Shown in pieces: positions 36,641-49,511 of a DNA stretch of 64,000 nt (position 1 is the stretch's first letter; each line of letters starts with the position of its first letter). The translations under genes and the position numbers were made by a program. This DNA comes from Phorcus lineatus (taxonomy: Eukaryota > Mollusca > Gastropoda > Trochida > Trochidae), in contig OV121088.1 in assembly GCA_921293015.1 (NCBI GenBank), forward strand, positions 21,551,645-21,615,644, given 5' to 3'. A model generated the notes under the pieces. The model saw only the letters and a list, made by a program, of their open reading frames with translations. It was not told the origin of the DNA and searched no databases.

Positions 36641-36956
36641 GTGAGGTGAGGTGAATTGGTGTTTAACGCCGCTTTCAAGATCATTTCACTTATATCGCGG
36701 CTGCTAGTATTATTGCAGGGAGAAAGCCCCCAACACCATTGTGGCTATGCATTGCGGTGAAACCTGCGAGCATCGGCTGGAACTAGCGAACCATGGGTGG
36801 TACTGCGCTGAATTTCAGTGTAGCATTGCACCCAAACCTGACTGCGTGTAGAACAGTTCTCTACTGCAGACAAAGTTACCGAGCCCCTGGCGGGATTCGA
36901 ACAACGGATCTTCTGATCCGAAGCCGAACGCGCTTACCACTGCGCTATCCCGCCCC
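36641..36956 (-). mobile_element. tRNA-derived SINE, full length
   Basis: On the minus strand the element begins with a tRNA-related head carrying an A box (TAGCGCAGTGGT) and a B box (GTTCGAATCCC). A body of about 200 bp follows, then the tail AAGCGGCGTTAAACACCAAT and CACCTCACCTCACCTC. An exact 13-bp duplication, TGTTCATATTGAG, flanks it at 36628-36640 and 36957-36969, proving insertion. The tail type is familiar from molluscan, especially gastropod, SINEs. The open frames across it (plus 36793, minus 36815) are not genes. Confidence 0.93.
36886..36956 (-). ncRNA. tRNA-like head of the SINE
   Basis: This has internal pol III promoter boxes with normal tRNA spacing and a possible TCG anticodon loop (CTTCGGA), which would make it Arg-like. 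The anticodon and T stems pair poorly, so it is a SINE promoter and not a working tRNA gene. Strand and limits follow the SINE. Confidence 0.7.
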
Positions 36957-36969
36957 TGTTCATATTGAG

Positions 36970-39900
36970 CAACTGGTAATTTGTTGTTCAAATAGGTCAG
37001 CATATCACTATACGTTGAATGGCCCGTCGATATGGTCCAAAGCATGTTTTATGTTATTCAAATTCGTAAGCAGGCCACTGTAATCAACCATTGGCGTTTC
37101 CACTTAATACAATAAAGTGAAATTTAACCAATACAGTGACCGCCCCGCCATGGGCCACGTTCTTTTGTAAGCAGTCTTCATTAAACTCACTTCCCAACCG
37201 TCGTACACGCATTCTTCTATTGTGTTCAGCTCAGACATTCAAGCCGTGTATCAATGTTCGAGTAATCTGGTATTGCTAAGGGACCTGAGATGACATTTCT
37301 AACTGTTGTAATTTTCAACAGCTACAAAAATATCGTGGTCGTATCCTTCAAGATATGCGTCTTTCCCATATGCCATGTTTGCTAACTACCAGTGCGTGGA
37401 TTTGTTCCATACAGTATTTGACAAGTGGTCATTATCAATGTGCACATTTGTGACGACATGCGAGATTTCGAACTGTAACATAGCTTTAAATAGTTTTTTC
37501 TTGACACCTTTTGACTGAAGAACCAACATAAATGAGACCTAAAGTATCATACTGCACCAATGAAAATGCTGAGAAAAATTCACAAACATTCTTTCACGGA
37601 CCCTCTAACGTTAATCCATAAAATGGTCGCCATCTTTCTTTATTCACTGGGCGCCGCCATTAAATAGTACTTACCTGGGTCAGTGTAGCGTAATTGACGA
37701 AACGTAACATACCCAGGGAACCAGGATAAATAGCAACCTTTCCAATCTTTCATCTTTCTCGCCCCATAGTGTCGTCTTGTTAATCAAATAACAGATGTCT
37801 TGAAGGACTGTAGTTTTTCGAAGTACAGTTTTCCACAATTCTTTAATTATTTTTAAAAGTCCTGCTGACATGGCAGTTAGCAGGAGCAATAACGTGCATT
37901 GTTGACCCTGTATGAATGATTTTAATTATCTGATGACGTACTACAATTTGGGTAAGACTTGGCGTCGTCAGTCGAGTGTATGAATAAGAAGACAACGGAA
38001 CAGTGTGATTAAGATCGACCGTGTTCCGAGGAACAAAGGAACAAAAGTTTTTATATAATAAGTCTAGCGGGATTCGAACATACTCTGTAAGGGGCTCCTC
38101 CCCCACCCCCTTTCCTGGCACGTTCTGAAGCAATTCCAACTAGCAAATCACAATGACACCTGCAAAACACGGGCAGCATCTAGGGGCGAGTATAACTCTC
38201 GTTTACCATTCGTTAACCTTTATCGCCGCTATCATTATTTCAAACGGGATTATGTGATTCTCCATGCAATATTGAGATTATCAAGAGAAAGTGACTACAA
38301 TTCATTTGCATACTATGGGATTCTGTGAAGTATACAGGGACTGACAACCATTGTTGGCAATAGTGCATACAAACAATATTTCTTAAACAAAAATGCCAAG
38401 GCTTTTATGATTATAAGATTAATTTTTGACGCTGAGTTATTTCGTCGTCAGCTTAATGTGATATACCAAGAGTAATGTGATTTTCATTGCCAGTTAAGGT
38501 CTCCATCAGTTACACGAATTCCCAAATGTCCACTTCACCTTAACTACTTGGGGAGGTGTAAAGCAGAGAGGAAATTGAAGTTAGAGCCGTCCTTAGTGCC
38601 GTATGACCCCTTGGGAAATTTACAATTTTATGGCCTTTATACAAAACACATTAAGGAGTATATTGGATTGAGTGGGTACAAAAATCCTAGTGATTAATGA
38701 TTTGCTGTGTAGAGATATATACTGCTCCAAATAAAAAGGCACATGATAAAATTTTCAAGTGGTGTTTTATAAACAATAATTAATTAGCCTCAAAGTAGAA
38801 AACTGTAATGATCGTTCTCTCCAACCATGTTTTGCCTTTTGCCAAAATGCCATTAAGATCGTAAATGTGCTTTTCCTAATATAGACAATAAAGCATGAAT
38901 TTGAATAGATTTACTTAGTTTCTTCTGCATTCAAAATCCACGCAACGTTTTCAAAAGAAACAACAGGTGTTGAGCAGTAGATTCGTGATTTCTAAAGTTT
39001 TAAGTCTCACCTCGAGTAACTGAAATTCAGCAGAAAACACCATCAGCCAATGCGAGGCCGGTTGGTTGGGCAAAGTGGTCGAGGTTCGATTCAAATATGA
39101 TAAAATACAATTTTAAAATAAATTTCCTTATAAAGGCATTGAAATTGTATAATCGCAGTCTGTTTTTGCCCGGCATTAGAACATTTTAAAGGGCACCAAA
39201 TCTTGTCTTTAGTATCGGTCCCTGGGGTCAGGTGCCGCCCAAATTTCCCAAAGACGTGGCCGATAAAAACTCTAATCTTGACACAGGACCTCTACATCCG
39301 GAACACTCATTTGTGTTAAGTCTTAACATAGATTTTGTAAACTGCAACGCATACCTTATGAGAAATATTCGATAAAACTGTCAGAAGAGTTTTCATTGAG
39401 TGGATATTTGACCAAAAAGGTCGGGAAGGGCCCGTTTTTTTAACTGCATGCAATTGTGCAATCGCCTGTTGTGGTGTTGCAGATTTTAGAACTATTACCT
39501 GAGGAAATTGAGGTAAGTTTGGTTTAGTGATGCATGACGATTTCATTAAGGGCGAGATGGGAGACAATGTGCCTAGAACCGTTAGTGTTTATCTTCTGAG
39601 AAATTAATATGTTGCTCCTAATGATGCTCAGCCAATTTTGCTGCCTTTAGTAACCACATTACTGAATTTGACGCCCCCTGGTTGATTAAAGGACACTTGA
39701 ACACGACAGAAAAGGTTGCTGTAGGGTTTGCCAACTCTTTTTATACTTTCTTATCATTGGTATTGTATGGTATACTTGCTCATTATTTAAATCTATAAAT
39801 TCTTTGAAAGAGGCTGTAGCTTTTGTTTTTTAAAAGAGTGAATTACAATGTCCTTTACCAGCTTATTATTCTACCCCGATACGAGCAGTCTTAATAGATC

Positions 39901-41955
39901 ATGTTTAACGTCCATTTTGCATGGATAGAAGTGCCAAGAGCTAAAAGGTACAGGAAGTAGGTCAGACAATTATTTGACATCCCTCTGAAAAGTTAAATCC
40001 ATGGATGAAAGATTTAAAGGAAGGAATAATGCTGTCTTTTTTCATGAACCATTATCTTGGATTTAAATAGAAGATATCAATGCTTGCAAAGAATACCTTC
40101 TTGAAAATAAATTAATCCTATCTTGGAAACTAAACACACCAAAAATATCAGTTTGAATACATGAGTTATCATGAAAAATTAAGTTCTTAAATGCAAAATT
40201 GTATTGATAACATGTTTTTTAATAAAGTGGTACTGATCGTGTATTAATCAGAATTCAAAGTTCCAATAGGTCTCTGTATTTGAGAGAATCTGTTATCTAA
40301 AAATACTTCTTAAGAATGAATTGTTTAACGAAATAATTTTTACAGAACAATTTACAGATGATACTTTTTGATCAATATGTTATGGGTTCACATCTTCACT
40401 ACGTACATACGGTACATATATGTCGTAATCCAGGACACTTCTGGCATACCCAAAAGAAACATGGGGTAAAAGTGAACGTTTTCATATATCAGCAAAAATA
40501 TATTAATCGACACATTTCCGGAAATATTGCATTATGCTTAACCTTAATAAAATTTAGATGAACGTTTTAAAGAAAAACATATGTTTGCATTTTCGACCCC
40601 AGTGTTCACAAATCAGTGCCAAATGTGTTCTGGTGTGAATGAATATGATAATCAGGAATGTATAAATAGGAACATGATGGGGTTTTTATCTTATCAAACA
40701 ATCATAAGTTTTGTCAAAAATATGAGTGAAAAAATCCAAATTACACCATTCTACATGATATTTTCACTAAGTTTGCACTAAGTTTGCAAGTGTTGTACGG
40801 GAGTGTCGTTTATACTATTCCTATTTTCAAACCTGTTGAAACCTTAGAAAAACATTGGCATATTGGTATGATCCCCATAAATCACATACGAAATTATGAA
40901 AGTCATTGAAAAAGCAGCTTTTGGAATACCTTTGTTCAGGTGTAAATACCAATCTAACGCGTTTTCATTCTTGTTAAACTCATGTACCGCTAGTGTCTTA
41001 TTATTTGGTAAACATTCTGCAGATACCCCAAGCTGCCTCCGAGTATGCTGATTTTGTCAGTCATTTGAATATTACCCTCGCGTTCGCGCAGGGGTAAGTC
41101 TAAGTGCATTGCTCGTGTCAAATATCTTATGTTTTTTTCATATTTTTTTCTTTTGCAACAACAATGGAATTGTCCTATATAAAACGGTTCGAACCTAAAA
41201 CGATTCTAAGGATATGTTGTCATAATACGTTGTCTTCTTAAGTGTTTATTTGTATAGAAAGACTGAAATTCAATAACAATTGATTGTTGATACACAATGC
41301 TATTTCTTAGTCATAGAATTTATTTCTTGTGAGTTTTAATCTTTCCAATGCCTATAAGAGGATAGGCATATATAATGAAATATGAAATATCAGTTTTTTC
41401 TGAGACAATTACGGTAGCATGCAAATCAAATGTCTCAATGCTGTGTGTGCAATATAATTCATGTATGCATAGACCCAAAGATGAGCACTGCTTAGTGTAA
41501 AAACAGTTAGAGATTCAAACCTTTACAGACTTTTGTTTTTATATTTTAATGGGATGCACACTACTCTATTTAACTTTGTGCTTTGTTTCCTCATCAATGT
41601 TGCTGAAAGTGTCGGTTTTCTGATAAGCTTTCTTTCAGAATGTAACAAGCTTTGTTGAGATTTTTTATTTTTACGATATGTCAGAGTTGTATGCATAGAA
41701 ATAATCGTAGATAGGTTATTACTTGATTAACTTAGTTATTTAACTACTGATTGCTACATCAACATGAATTTGTTTGTTTTGAGTACAAGTAGACGGAAAC
41801 CTCTTTTGCGACAACGGGGCCACCATCTCACATGTTAAACGACATGAAGGAATGTAAGATATTAGGTCCATCTGTCCATTAGAGATAAATCAGATTACCC
41901 TCTCTCTAAAAGCTTTTAAATTAGTAGCTAGGGTTGTGTGTGAACCATAACGCTG
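36970..41955. other. Unannotated DNA with pol III B-box relic
   Basis: No gene is firmly recognised in almost 5 kb. At 38063-38080 the minus strand reads GTTCGAATCCCGCTAGAC, the same B-box core as the SINE, so a decayed SINE or tRNA fragment is likely. On the minus strand a strong donor-like CAGGTAAGTA lies at 37668-37677, but its upstream frame is open for only about 25 codons. Confidence 0.4.
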
Positions 41956-41999
41956 TGTGTTCTAGAAACTACCAAGGTTATGGTAGTTTCTAGAACACA
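41956..41999. repeat. Perfect 19-bp hairpin, 6-nt loop
   Basis: The arm TGTGTTCTAGAAACTACCA at 41956-41974 is followed by loop AGGTTA and the exact reverse complement at 41981-41999. There are no mismatches. The context is AT-rich and no terminal repeat extends beyond the arms. It could be a tiny foldback element or a structured transcript segment. Confidence 0.9.
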
Positions 42000-42504
42000 T
42001 TTAATAGGTCAGCACGACAAACAGCATACACCGACAATTTAAAGTGCCACAGAGTATGTTTTAAAAATAATTTCATGAACCAAAATATCATATGCACTGA
42101 GTTAAGTTCATAGTTACATTCATTTCTCTAAAATGCCAAAATGTTTTGAGTTTCATGTTCTCAATGACAGTCGGAAACGGCCATTTTACTGTTAAAATGG
42201 CGAAATTCTGCGTCCTATTTACATGTATCTTACATGTATTAATTACATGCTAAACACTACCAACCCATGTTTGTCGTTGTGGCTGCTGTAAATAAGATTC
42301 TAAAAGTATGTTTGATTCATTGGCGCAAGCCAATGTCCGGTTTTCGGACTCAAATCACGACTTTAACCTGATTTTTGTGACTATACTGAACTGATAAGCA
42401 TTAGGATACTCCTTTTAGAAACAATCACTACTTCTCGATAAAATAACACCTTTCATAAAGCTTTACCTATTTGACTCCAATAACATACTCTGTGTCCCTT
42501 TCGA

Positions 42505-42624
42505 CAACAGACAGATAATAATAATATTAATAAAAATGATAATAATAAAAAAAATAATAATAATCGATAACAGACAGAGGCTTTATAGGAATTTATGACG
42601 GAGCTACCTCTGTTTAGAGAGAAT
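42505..42624 (+). repeat. AT-rich run and solo TIR end
   Basis: Positions 42515-42565 are an ATA/AAT simple run. It is followed by 42560-42624, which matches one end of the 457-bp element at 33803-34259 (TATGACGGAGCTACCTCTGT) with two differences in the terminal 20 bases. No partner end was found to the left, so this is a truncated relic. Confidence 0.75.
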
Positions 42625-42861
42625 GCATTTTTTTGTGTACATAAATAACTCAAAAAAGCAATTTCAATTTTAAGTTATCCATGGGCAATGTTTTGTTCGA
42701 AATGCTCTGTGGGTTCAACATTCAGGACTTGAAATTGACAGTGAGTTTGCAGATCGTATCTGTTTATACTTGAAAAGCATACTGTTTCCAACACGAAAAG
42801 CACGTGCAAGCCCGTGCAATGAACAATAGCTTGCAACAATCACCTCATTGAGACTGTCAAA

Positions 42862-42932
42862 ATGACTTCAGCCAGATTGATACTGGTCGCACTTGACGAC
42901 ACAAGAGGTGAAGGAAACTGGTCTCTGTATCT
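42862..42932 (+). CDS. Possible short first exon
   Basis: An ATG in fair context (TCAAAATGA) opens 23 codons reading MTSARLILVALDDTRGEGNW and a few more, then meets a consensus donor GTGAGT at 42933. Without the donor the frame ends at TGA. There is no protein family match and no obvious downstream exon, so this is a weak call. Confidence 0.18.
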
Positions 42933-43081
42933 GTGAGTATTGTTTCAATTAATTATCAATATTTCACCTACATGTTTGTATATGAGCATACATAAGTAAT
43001 AAATAGCTGATAAATATGGTGAACCACATTCCGACTAAAGTTTGAAACCTAAACATGAGGTCAGCAGGGGCAGAGACATCA

Positions 43082-43116
43082 ATGTATGTATGTATGTATG
43101 TATGTATGTATGTATA
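43082..43116 (+). repeat. (ATGT)n microsatellite
   Basis: Eight and a half perfect ATGT units in a row. Confidence 0.97.
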
Positions 43117-44369
43117 AGATGAAAGTTCAATGTACAGTCTTCATAGTTAAAAGCGTTGATAAAAAAACACATGTTTCTCAACTCTCTAAACAAAAAACAT
43201 GCGGAGTTCATGAACTGTAGTGCCCGACATGTTACTTATTCAATCACTAGGTACACCAGAGGCGACTCACCAGTAAGCCGTTTTTAGGATTCTGAGAGCG
43301 AACTAAGCCCGTGTGCAAATGACGTAAGCACGTTGAGCATGAAAAGCACGTGCGAAATAAACATGCTTGCGATCGCCAAAAACAGCGCGGCAAAATTGTT
43401 ATTTATATTCGAATATTTGTAATATGCTGTTTGCATTTCATCTGACTGGATCTCATACAGAATTATAGTTATGTTTACTTTTTCTTCTTTGTTTTTTTAC
43501 GGAGTTCCGGACTTGCAGTGATTTGATTGGTGCGCATGTCAAGGGAGGATAAGAGAGTACAACTTATTAGCATGTAAATTGTTTTCATCTAACTATATCT
43601 TACGAAGTCATAGTGACATACTCATCTTACTTTTGAAAATCATTAGTGTAACAATTGAAACGTAGTGATCAAGCGTTTTCCATGTCACAATAACTTCGTA
43701 AGGTTTTGACTCACTGTCAGTAGATACGGCATATACCAAAATAACACTAGTTGTACAATTAGATAAAACGGCCCAGGGTACGATTTTACGACACTTCTTC
43801 GAATTCTGTCCCGACACACGTCTGCAACTCACTACAGCAAATGCATTTACAAACATTTACTAGGGATCAAATTTAATATAATCTGTAATATCACCTTAAA
43901 CAACACATTGCTTTAAAGAATAATTTGATTTTTAATGGAACATACATTTAGAAATTTAAAAAATCCGATTTATTTTGCAACAACCATACATAATCTTCAT
44001 TTGTATTGGAAATTCGGTACGTGGATCAGCTTCAATACTTTTATGTGCCTTTCCACAAATATTTGCAATTCCTGGAATAAAATATGCAAAACCTCTATCA
44101 AAGGTTTCGTTCTCTGATTTCTTCATATCAATGCAGAAATCTGATTTATTGATCTTTCTTTTTTCAATATATAACGGTCACGATACAATAGTTGTAGTCA
44201 CACGGTTCGGTTATTTTAAATTTTGTAATAGATCAAGTACAAAATTTCTTTATTGAAAATAATCTGTATTGACAATAAATACCTGTAAATGGGATGTGTC
44301 GAATCACAGCGATAGTTTAGCCTACAATAGTTTTAAAATGATTCGGAAAAAAAATGAAAGTGTCCTCTC
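43117..44369. other. Unannotated DNA
   Basis: No gene is recognised. Small frames at 43608 (minus) and 43935-44256 (plus) carry no motif. Confidence 0.4.
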
Positions 44370-44640
44370 GATCGCGTATTGATCAAATGTACAATTATAT
44401 TTCCTGCCCCTTATGCATTGTACCACGGAATAGGCACGAGAAATATTGGAAACTTACCATTCCCATACATTAGTTGAATGTCAACAAACATGAAATAATC
44501 CTTTTTCCCTAAAGGAAGCTTTACGATGATTTTTCTTCATTGAAATCACGTTCGCCCTTTACAATATTGTATTTGTCTCCAACTAGTATTTGTCGGCTAT
44601 ATGTAAGTAAAGTCTGTGTTAGACTCGTTTTGAACGCGCC
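44370..44640 (+). pseudogene. Doubtful LINE C-terminal remnant
   Basis: Split across frames, the plus strand reads SCPLCIVPRNRHEKYWK, then YHSHTLVECQQT, and later an end-like ICRLYVSKVCVRLVLNA. These recall the knuckle and carboxyl end of the LINE family at 4 kb and 17 kb. Decay is heavy and no flanking duplication is visible, so this could be chance. Confidence 0.25.
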
Positions 44641-45189
44641 AGTCACGACTAATTGTCCAGTTTTCGATAGCTAAAATACAAAAATGGATGTAAAGAATTT
44701 CAACATCTACAAACGAGTTATTTCTTCAACGTTTGAAATAATAAAGACTATTTATCACCTGAATGGTTGCCTCGTGTGTATATGAGCATTTGGCCACGCA
44801 ATTACCATGTTTCCTACAGATATATTCGTCTTCGTAAGGTTTATACATGAAAGAAATGAAAATGCATGGCCAACATCTTATTTTGCTGTTTGAGTTTTTT
44901 AAGGGACATGAGAAGTGCCATAAAATATATCTGCTAAATAATCCATCGTGTCCGCATTAGGTTGTTTCGACTCAAGGTTCAAACTTTAGATGAACCATCT
45001 ATTTTTAGATATCCGGTTTACTCTCTGAGAATAACAAATCGGCCATTGCTGTCGCCGATTTTAATACAAGACTTTGAGTGGAGATTATTGCAAATCTTTA
45101 CAACTTGTATTACTGTTTTGGTTTGCCATTGTATTTTTGGGGTATGTAATTGTATCCGCCGCAAAAATAAGAGGAAATGAACTTCGGGT

Positions 45190-45430
45190 TTTCGATTTAG
45201 AAAATTATCATGGTGTCCCTACAATCACATGTCAGGGATGCCAGGAAAAGTATATTGGCCAAACATAGTATTTGAGGGGAAGGGTGAGGGTACACAAACA
45301 ACAAATTAAGGACCCAAACACCCACTGTATACCCCTCAGTGAACACATAGACTCGTGCGCAAAAAGAAAGACAATGAAATTTACAATCTTTCCCTTTTAT
45401 CAACTGTCAACAGATGATCCTATAAATAGG
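45190..45430 (+). pseudogene. GIY-YIG domain fragment, Penelope-like
   Basis: The frame reads LENYHGVPTITCQGCQEKYI then GQT, a TAG, and continues LRGRVRVHKQQIKDPNTH, CIPLSEHIDSCAKR and KFTIFPFYQLSTDDP. The C-x2-C followed by YIGQT, then R-R-VH-Q and LSEH, is the pattern of GIY-YIG endonuclease domains attached to Penelope-like and related retroelements. One in-frame stop (45269-45271 region) breaks it. No reverse transcriptase is seen upstream, so only the endonuclease end is present. Confidence 0.65.
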
Positions 45431-48400
45431 TAGAGTGTAAACGTTACACAAGCTCTTTGTACATTTCCAGTATTGTGACGTCAAACACAATGGAGTCATC
45501 CTCCCTGAAGAGTAAATCGAAACATGTAGGAGAAAATGTTGCATGCTGTTGCTTTTATATCAACGCTTTCAACTATATACAGAAAGGTCACGTCGCTTTC
45601 AAATCATTTACCGTCGTGTGTACGTTATGCAATTAATAAATTATTTGAAATAGTTGAGGTTTTTGTTAACGATGCTTACATCAACAGTGAGGTAGAGGTA
45701 GAGGCAGAGGGTTGCCAAAGTCATATGTTTAGGGGAAAGTTCTGCTCGAGGTGCGATACTGGACACAAGACGAGGCGTAGTCGAGCCTTGTCTCTGGTAT
45801 TGCACCGCACCGAGAGTTGGTCCGATAACCAACCTGGGTGGTTGTATGATAACCACCCTAGGGGATTCAAAGATCACCAACCCATGGAAGCACAGTTATC
45901 TGATAACCAAACCTTTGACAGGTCGTTCACAAAATATTCTAACCCCGGGCATTTTTGGCCCGATAAACCTCCACGTGGTATGTGTGTATAAAGCTCTGAT
46001 CACTTTCGGGCTTTGTTAAGATATAGCAGAATGTAGCATTTCCTTCTATTTATCAATAAGATTATCTAAAAAAATAACTTAGTATAACTTGGTATAACTT
46101 GGTATAACTTGCACCCTGAATTTAAAATAGGCTCAGGTCAGTGTCTTGAAATGTATATCTAACTTACAGCCTTTTACTCATAATGCGACGAACTACCCGA
46201 GTTTTTTTTTACATTGATTTTAGTACAATAATATTTGATTCAAGGTAGACTGCATGTCGGAAGAATTATTCATTTTGAGATAAAAACACCAAATTTGGCT
46301 CAATTTACCAATGATGGGTGGGACTTATTTTTATGTACGGAGACATGAAGTTACCTTTCATTTTTGCGTATGTGCATCAAGTGAAAATAGCATCTCTTAT
46401 ATAAACTGTAAAATTCATAGATATCATTTTAATAATTTGTGCTCTTGATTTAAAGCAAGAACATTATAAAATTGTTTTATAAATCGGTGTCTCCTTTCGT
46501 AAACAAGGCCGCTAGCAGACGACACAACAGAAAAATGGTCGAAAAGGTGATAACTGCTTTAACTGAATATAAAACTTATTTAATTGTTATATTAATAATA
46601 TACAATACATTTTATAAATGGACACAATGCATGTATATCAAAAGTAACATAATTATATAATAGTCCCATAGTCATCAAAACCTTTCTCTAAGAAATCAAG
46701 GGAGATAAACTTTATCATCTACTTTCACGGACCAGTCATTATTTTCTCTTGACTTCTTTTGATGTTTTCAAGAGGGTATTTCTTGTCATCACTAATTTAA
46801 AGTTAGTAAATTTCTAACTCTTTAAATGGAATTACGTCATGACAGGAAACCTTTCTACCTGTCCATATTTCCTCTTGTAAACAAGTTGTATTTGTACTTA
46901 TTATTAGGAATGGGGAATTACAAATTGGTTAACTTGTGAACCTATAGCTAATTTTCAAGGTGACGGTATACAAAGTTACACAAAACTGGATAATATTTTA
47001 ACCACGCGATCGATCGAAAATTTCAACTCAATATTTCATTTGAATTTCAGAAATTCACAAAATCATTTCCATTTCAGTCACCAGCAAACAGTGCCATAAA
47101 GCAGTGCATAGAAAAGATAGGTGACAAGTGGTGACAAGTTACGACATCCTTCAAAACTTCAATGATGTGTCGGAAGAACGGTTATTTGTCAAACTGTGAG
47201 AAATGAGCCTGTTCCCGAAAAAGTTGCTACAAGAAAAATGACAATTTTAGACGTTACCACTTCTGATAATCATGAACATATATCCAATTTGGAAAATAGT
47301 ACCTTCACATACGTCTCTTAAATAAGCTACATGAAGATTGGGAAGGTTTTTTAAAACTCTAAAAGGCACACAAGTCACGCGACTTTTTGACAATAACTAA
47401 GTTATAAAAAGAGCAGAGAAAAGAAAAATAGACCGTAACATCTACAGTGAGCAAATCGTGCACAATATCTGTTTCATTACTTGTCCAAGAAAGTCGATCC
47501 GTCCGTCTGTCTGTGATCACCTCGTTTCTGGAGCAGAACTCGAAAACCAGTTTACCAAACTTAACCTGAGCTTACATCTCATGTAGTCGTGTCATTTGGG
47601 CTTTTAACCTCCTAGGATTATAAATGTTGTCGGTTTTCATGGAAACGCAACTTAGAAATTAGTTTCCGGAGCCCAGCACATAATCCGTGAGATCTAGGTG
47701 AATATAACTTGATATAAGAAACAATCATCATAGATTTAGTTGCGCTTTCGAGTTTTTTTAAACGTGTTTTGAATTATTATTGAGACAGTTTCCACAGAAA
47801 CGCATCTTAGGTTAACTAAAATTGATATATTAAAGAATCGCCTTATGTTGATGTGCCATTTGTGGTTTTCAGATTCTTGAGTTACTAAATTTTACCAGTT
47901 TCATACAACATTATTTACATAAAGATTTCCAATTATATATTGGATAATCTGAACATTTAACTAATCTCTCTTTTTTAAGGCTTTCATTTTGTGTCAAGTG
48001 TTTATAGCTGACGGTTGTTGTCATACTTCAAAGTAATTTAACCGTAGATTGGTGAGTTGAAGGATATATCACTAAATGCAAACCGTCTAATTATAGGTGA
48101 GTTGTTTAAGGTCCTCAAAGTTAATAGGTTCAAGCTTAACATCTTAAACATGAATGATATATTTTGTATCTTCAAAACAATTAAAAACCCTAAAGGAACT
48201 TGGAGTATCACTCACTACAATAGGCTAAATGATACGCTTCAACGTTGAATGCTAACAAGTAACACCACACATCTTTCATGTTTTTTCCCTTTAAAATGGA
48301 AATAAATGGTCAGCCAAATAGAGTGAACGTGAGCTAGTTCTAAATGCGATCTCGATAATTTTGGACAGTTGTCCAATGTTGACTGCTAATCTTATCACTT

Positions 48401-49049
48401 TTTTTCAATTCAATGAACAAATTTTATTTATAGCAAATTTGGTGTGGTTTCATGTTTCCAATGACACATAGTAAAATGTTACAACTTTTAGGGAGTATTT
48501 CAAATGTCATCTCCTTATTTATTAGTAACGCGAGATTTACGTGGGTAAATTAATCATAAAGATTTCATTAAAGCTGATACTTGCAAATAAGTGATAGGTG
48601 ATACCTACAGTAATAACTAAATATTCAGTTTCGGTCATCCGTCATGTAGTAATGTTATCTCTATGTATGTTTTATAGTAACGGTCCGATTTTGCAGTTGA
48701 GTCTTTATCACATCAACAAGTAAATTGTACATATATAAACTCTTCAAAAAAAGAAACTTGACATTCGTGCAAAATTGATTTTTTCGAAACTGGTCAATTT
48801 TTTTCATGATGCATACCTGTAATTTAAAGAAAGGCTTGCTCAAAAGTGTAAATTTACCAAAAATAATGGCCCAAAAATTTAACGTTGTGTTCAGGGACGA
48901 AAACGAGCGATTCGTCCAAATGCATTTTCTGCCAAAGCACGTGCAGCATGGGATCATGAAGGTTTATAAAAAATAAAAAATAGTCTTTTAGTTGTGACCC
49001 TTTTGAGCTTAATGAGAAGCCACAAAGGCACAGAATCTATAATTTATTA
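45431..49049. other. Unannotated DNA
   Basis: The open frame at 45536-45991 (151 residues) has no known motif. Inside it, 45836-45858 forms a small GGGTGGTT/AACCACCC hairpin. A 10-bp unit, GGTATAACTT, occurs three times at 46081-46110. Otherwise nothing was recognised. Confidence 0.4.
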
Positions 49050-49511
49050 TTCACAAAAGCCAAACAGTCTTTACACAACATTTCAGCGTTATCGGCCTAT
49101 GCCTTCTGGACAAAAAACCCAAATAGGTTAATAGGGCGTGGCCCTTTGATTCTGGTGAAAATGTCTGAATTCAAACCTTTTACGGCTTCAAAACTCTCTT
49201 CTGAAAATCTCTTCTACGGTCCAAGTGCGAAATCAGCCCCACTTATCTCCAAAGTAAGTAAGTTTGCCCCTGATAATGGGCCAAGTGGACATCGCATCTA
49301 AAAGTTATAATCCCCATTTACCCGGAAATTTGCACACAATAATTCAGGTCTCTAGGCCTTTCGCCCTTTGAGAAGACTAAAATAATATGTTTAGGGTTTG
49401 GCCGCTGTGACCCTTGATAGGCGCCACAGGGCCCCTTTGCCAACGCAGTTACACTCAACAACTCAGCCTCTCGACCTTTTGCTTTTGGAGAAGAAAAAAT
49501 ATCTTTAAGGG

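Noticed and set aside
36886..36956. Functional tRNA gene
   Set aside because: The A and B boxes are good but the T and anticodon stems pair poorly, and the sequence runs directly into a SINE body with flanking duplications.
36793..37083. 96-residue frame across the SINE
   Set aside because: It spans the tRNA-like head and body of a non-coding SINE and its flank.
37620..37690. Possible promoter or first exon (CGCCAT motifs and a CAGGTAAGTA donor on the minus strand)
   Set aside because: The open frame before the donor is only about 25 codons, and the CGCCAT sites lie on the wrong side to act as its promoter.
40000..40560. Possible LINE coding text (plus strand)
   Set aside because: Only short scattered phrases across changing frames; no motif order could be established.
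45536..45991. 151-residue open frame
   Set aside because: No domain is seen; it includes a small hairpin repeat and low-complexity GAGGTAGAGG text.
48661..48957. Transposon end suggested by AAACTCTTCAAAAAAAGAAAC at about 48740
   Set aside because: It recalls the terminus of some Tc1-like elements, but I found no inverted partner or transposase motif, so a boundary cannot be supported.
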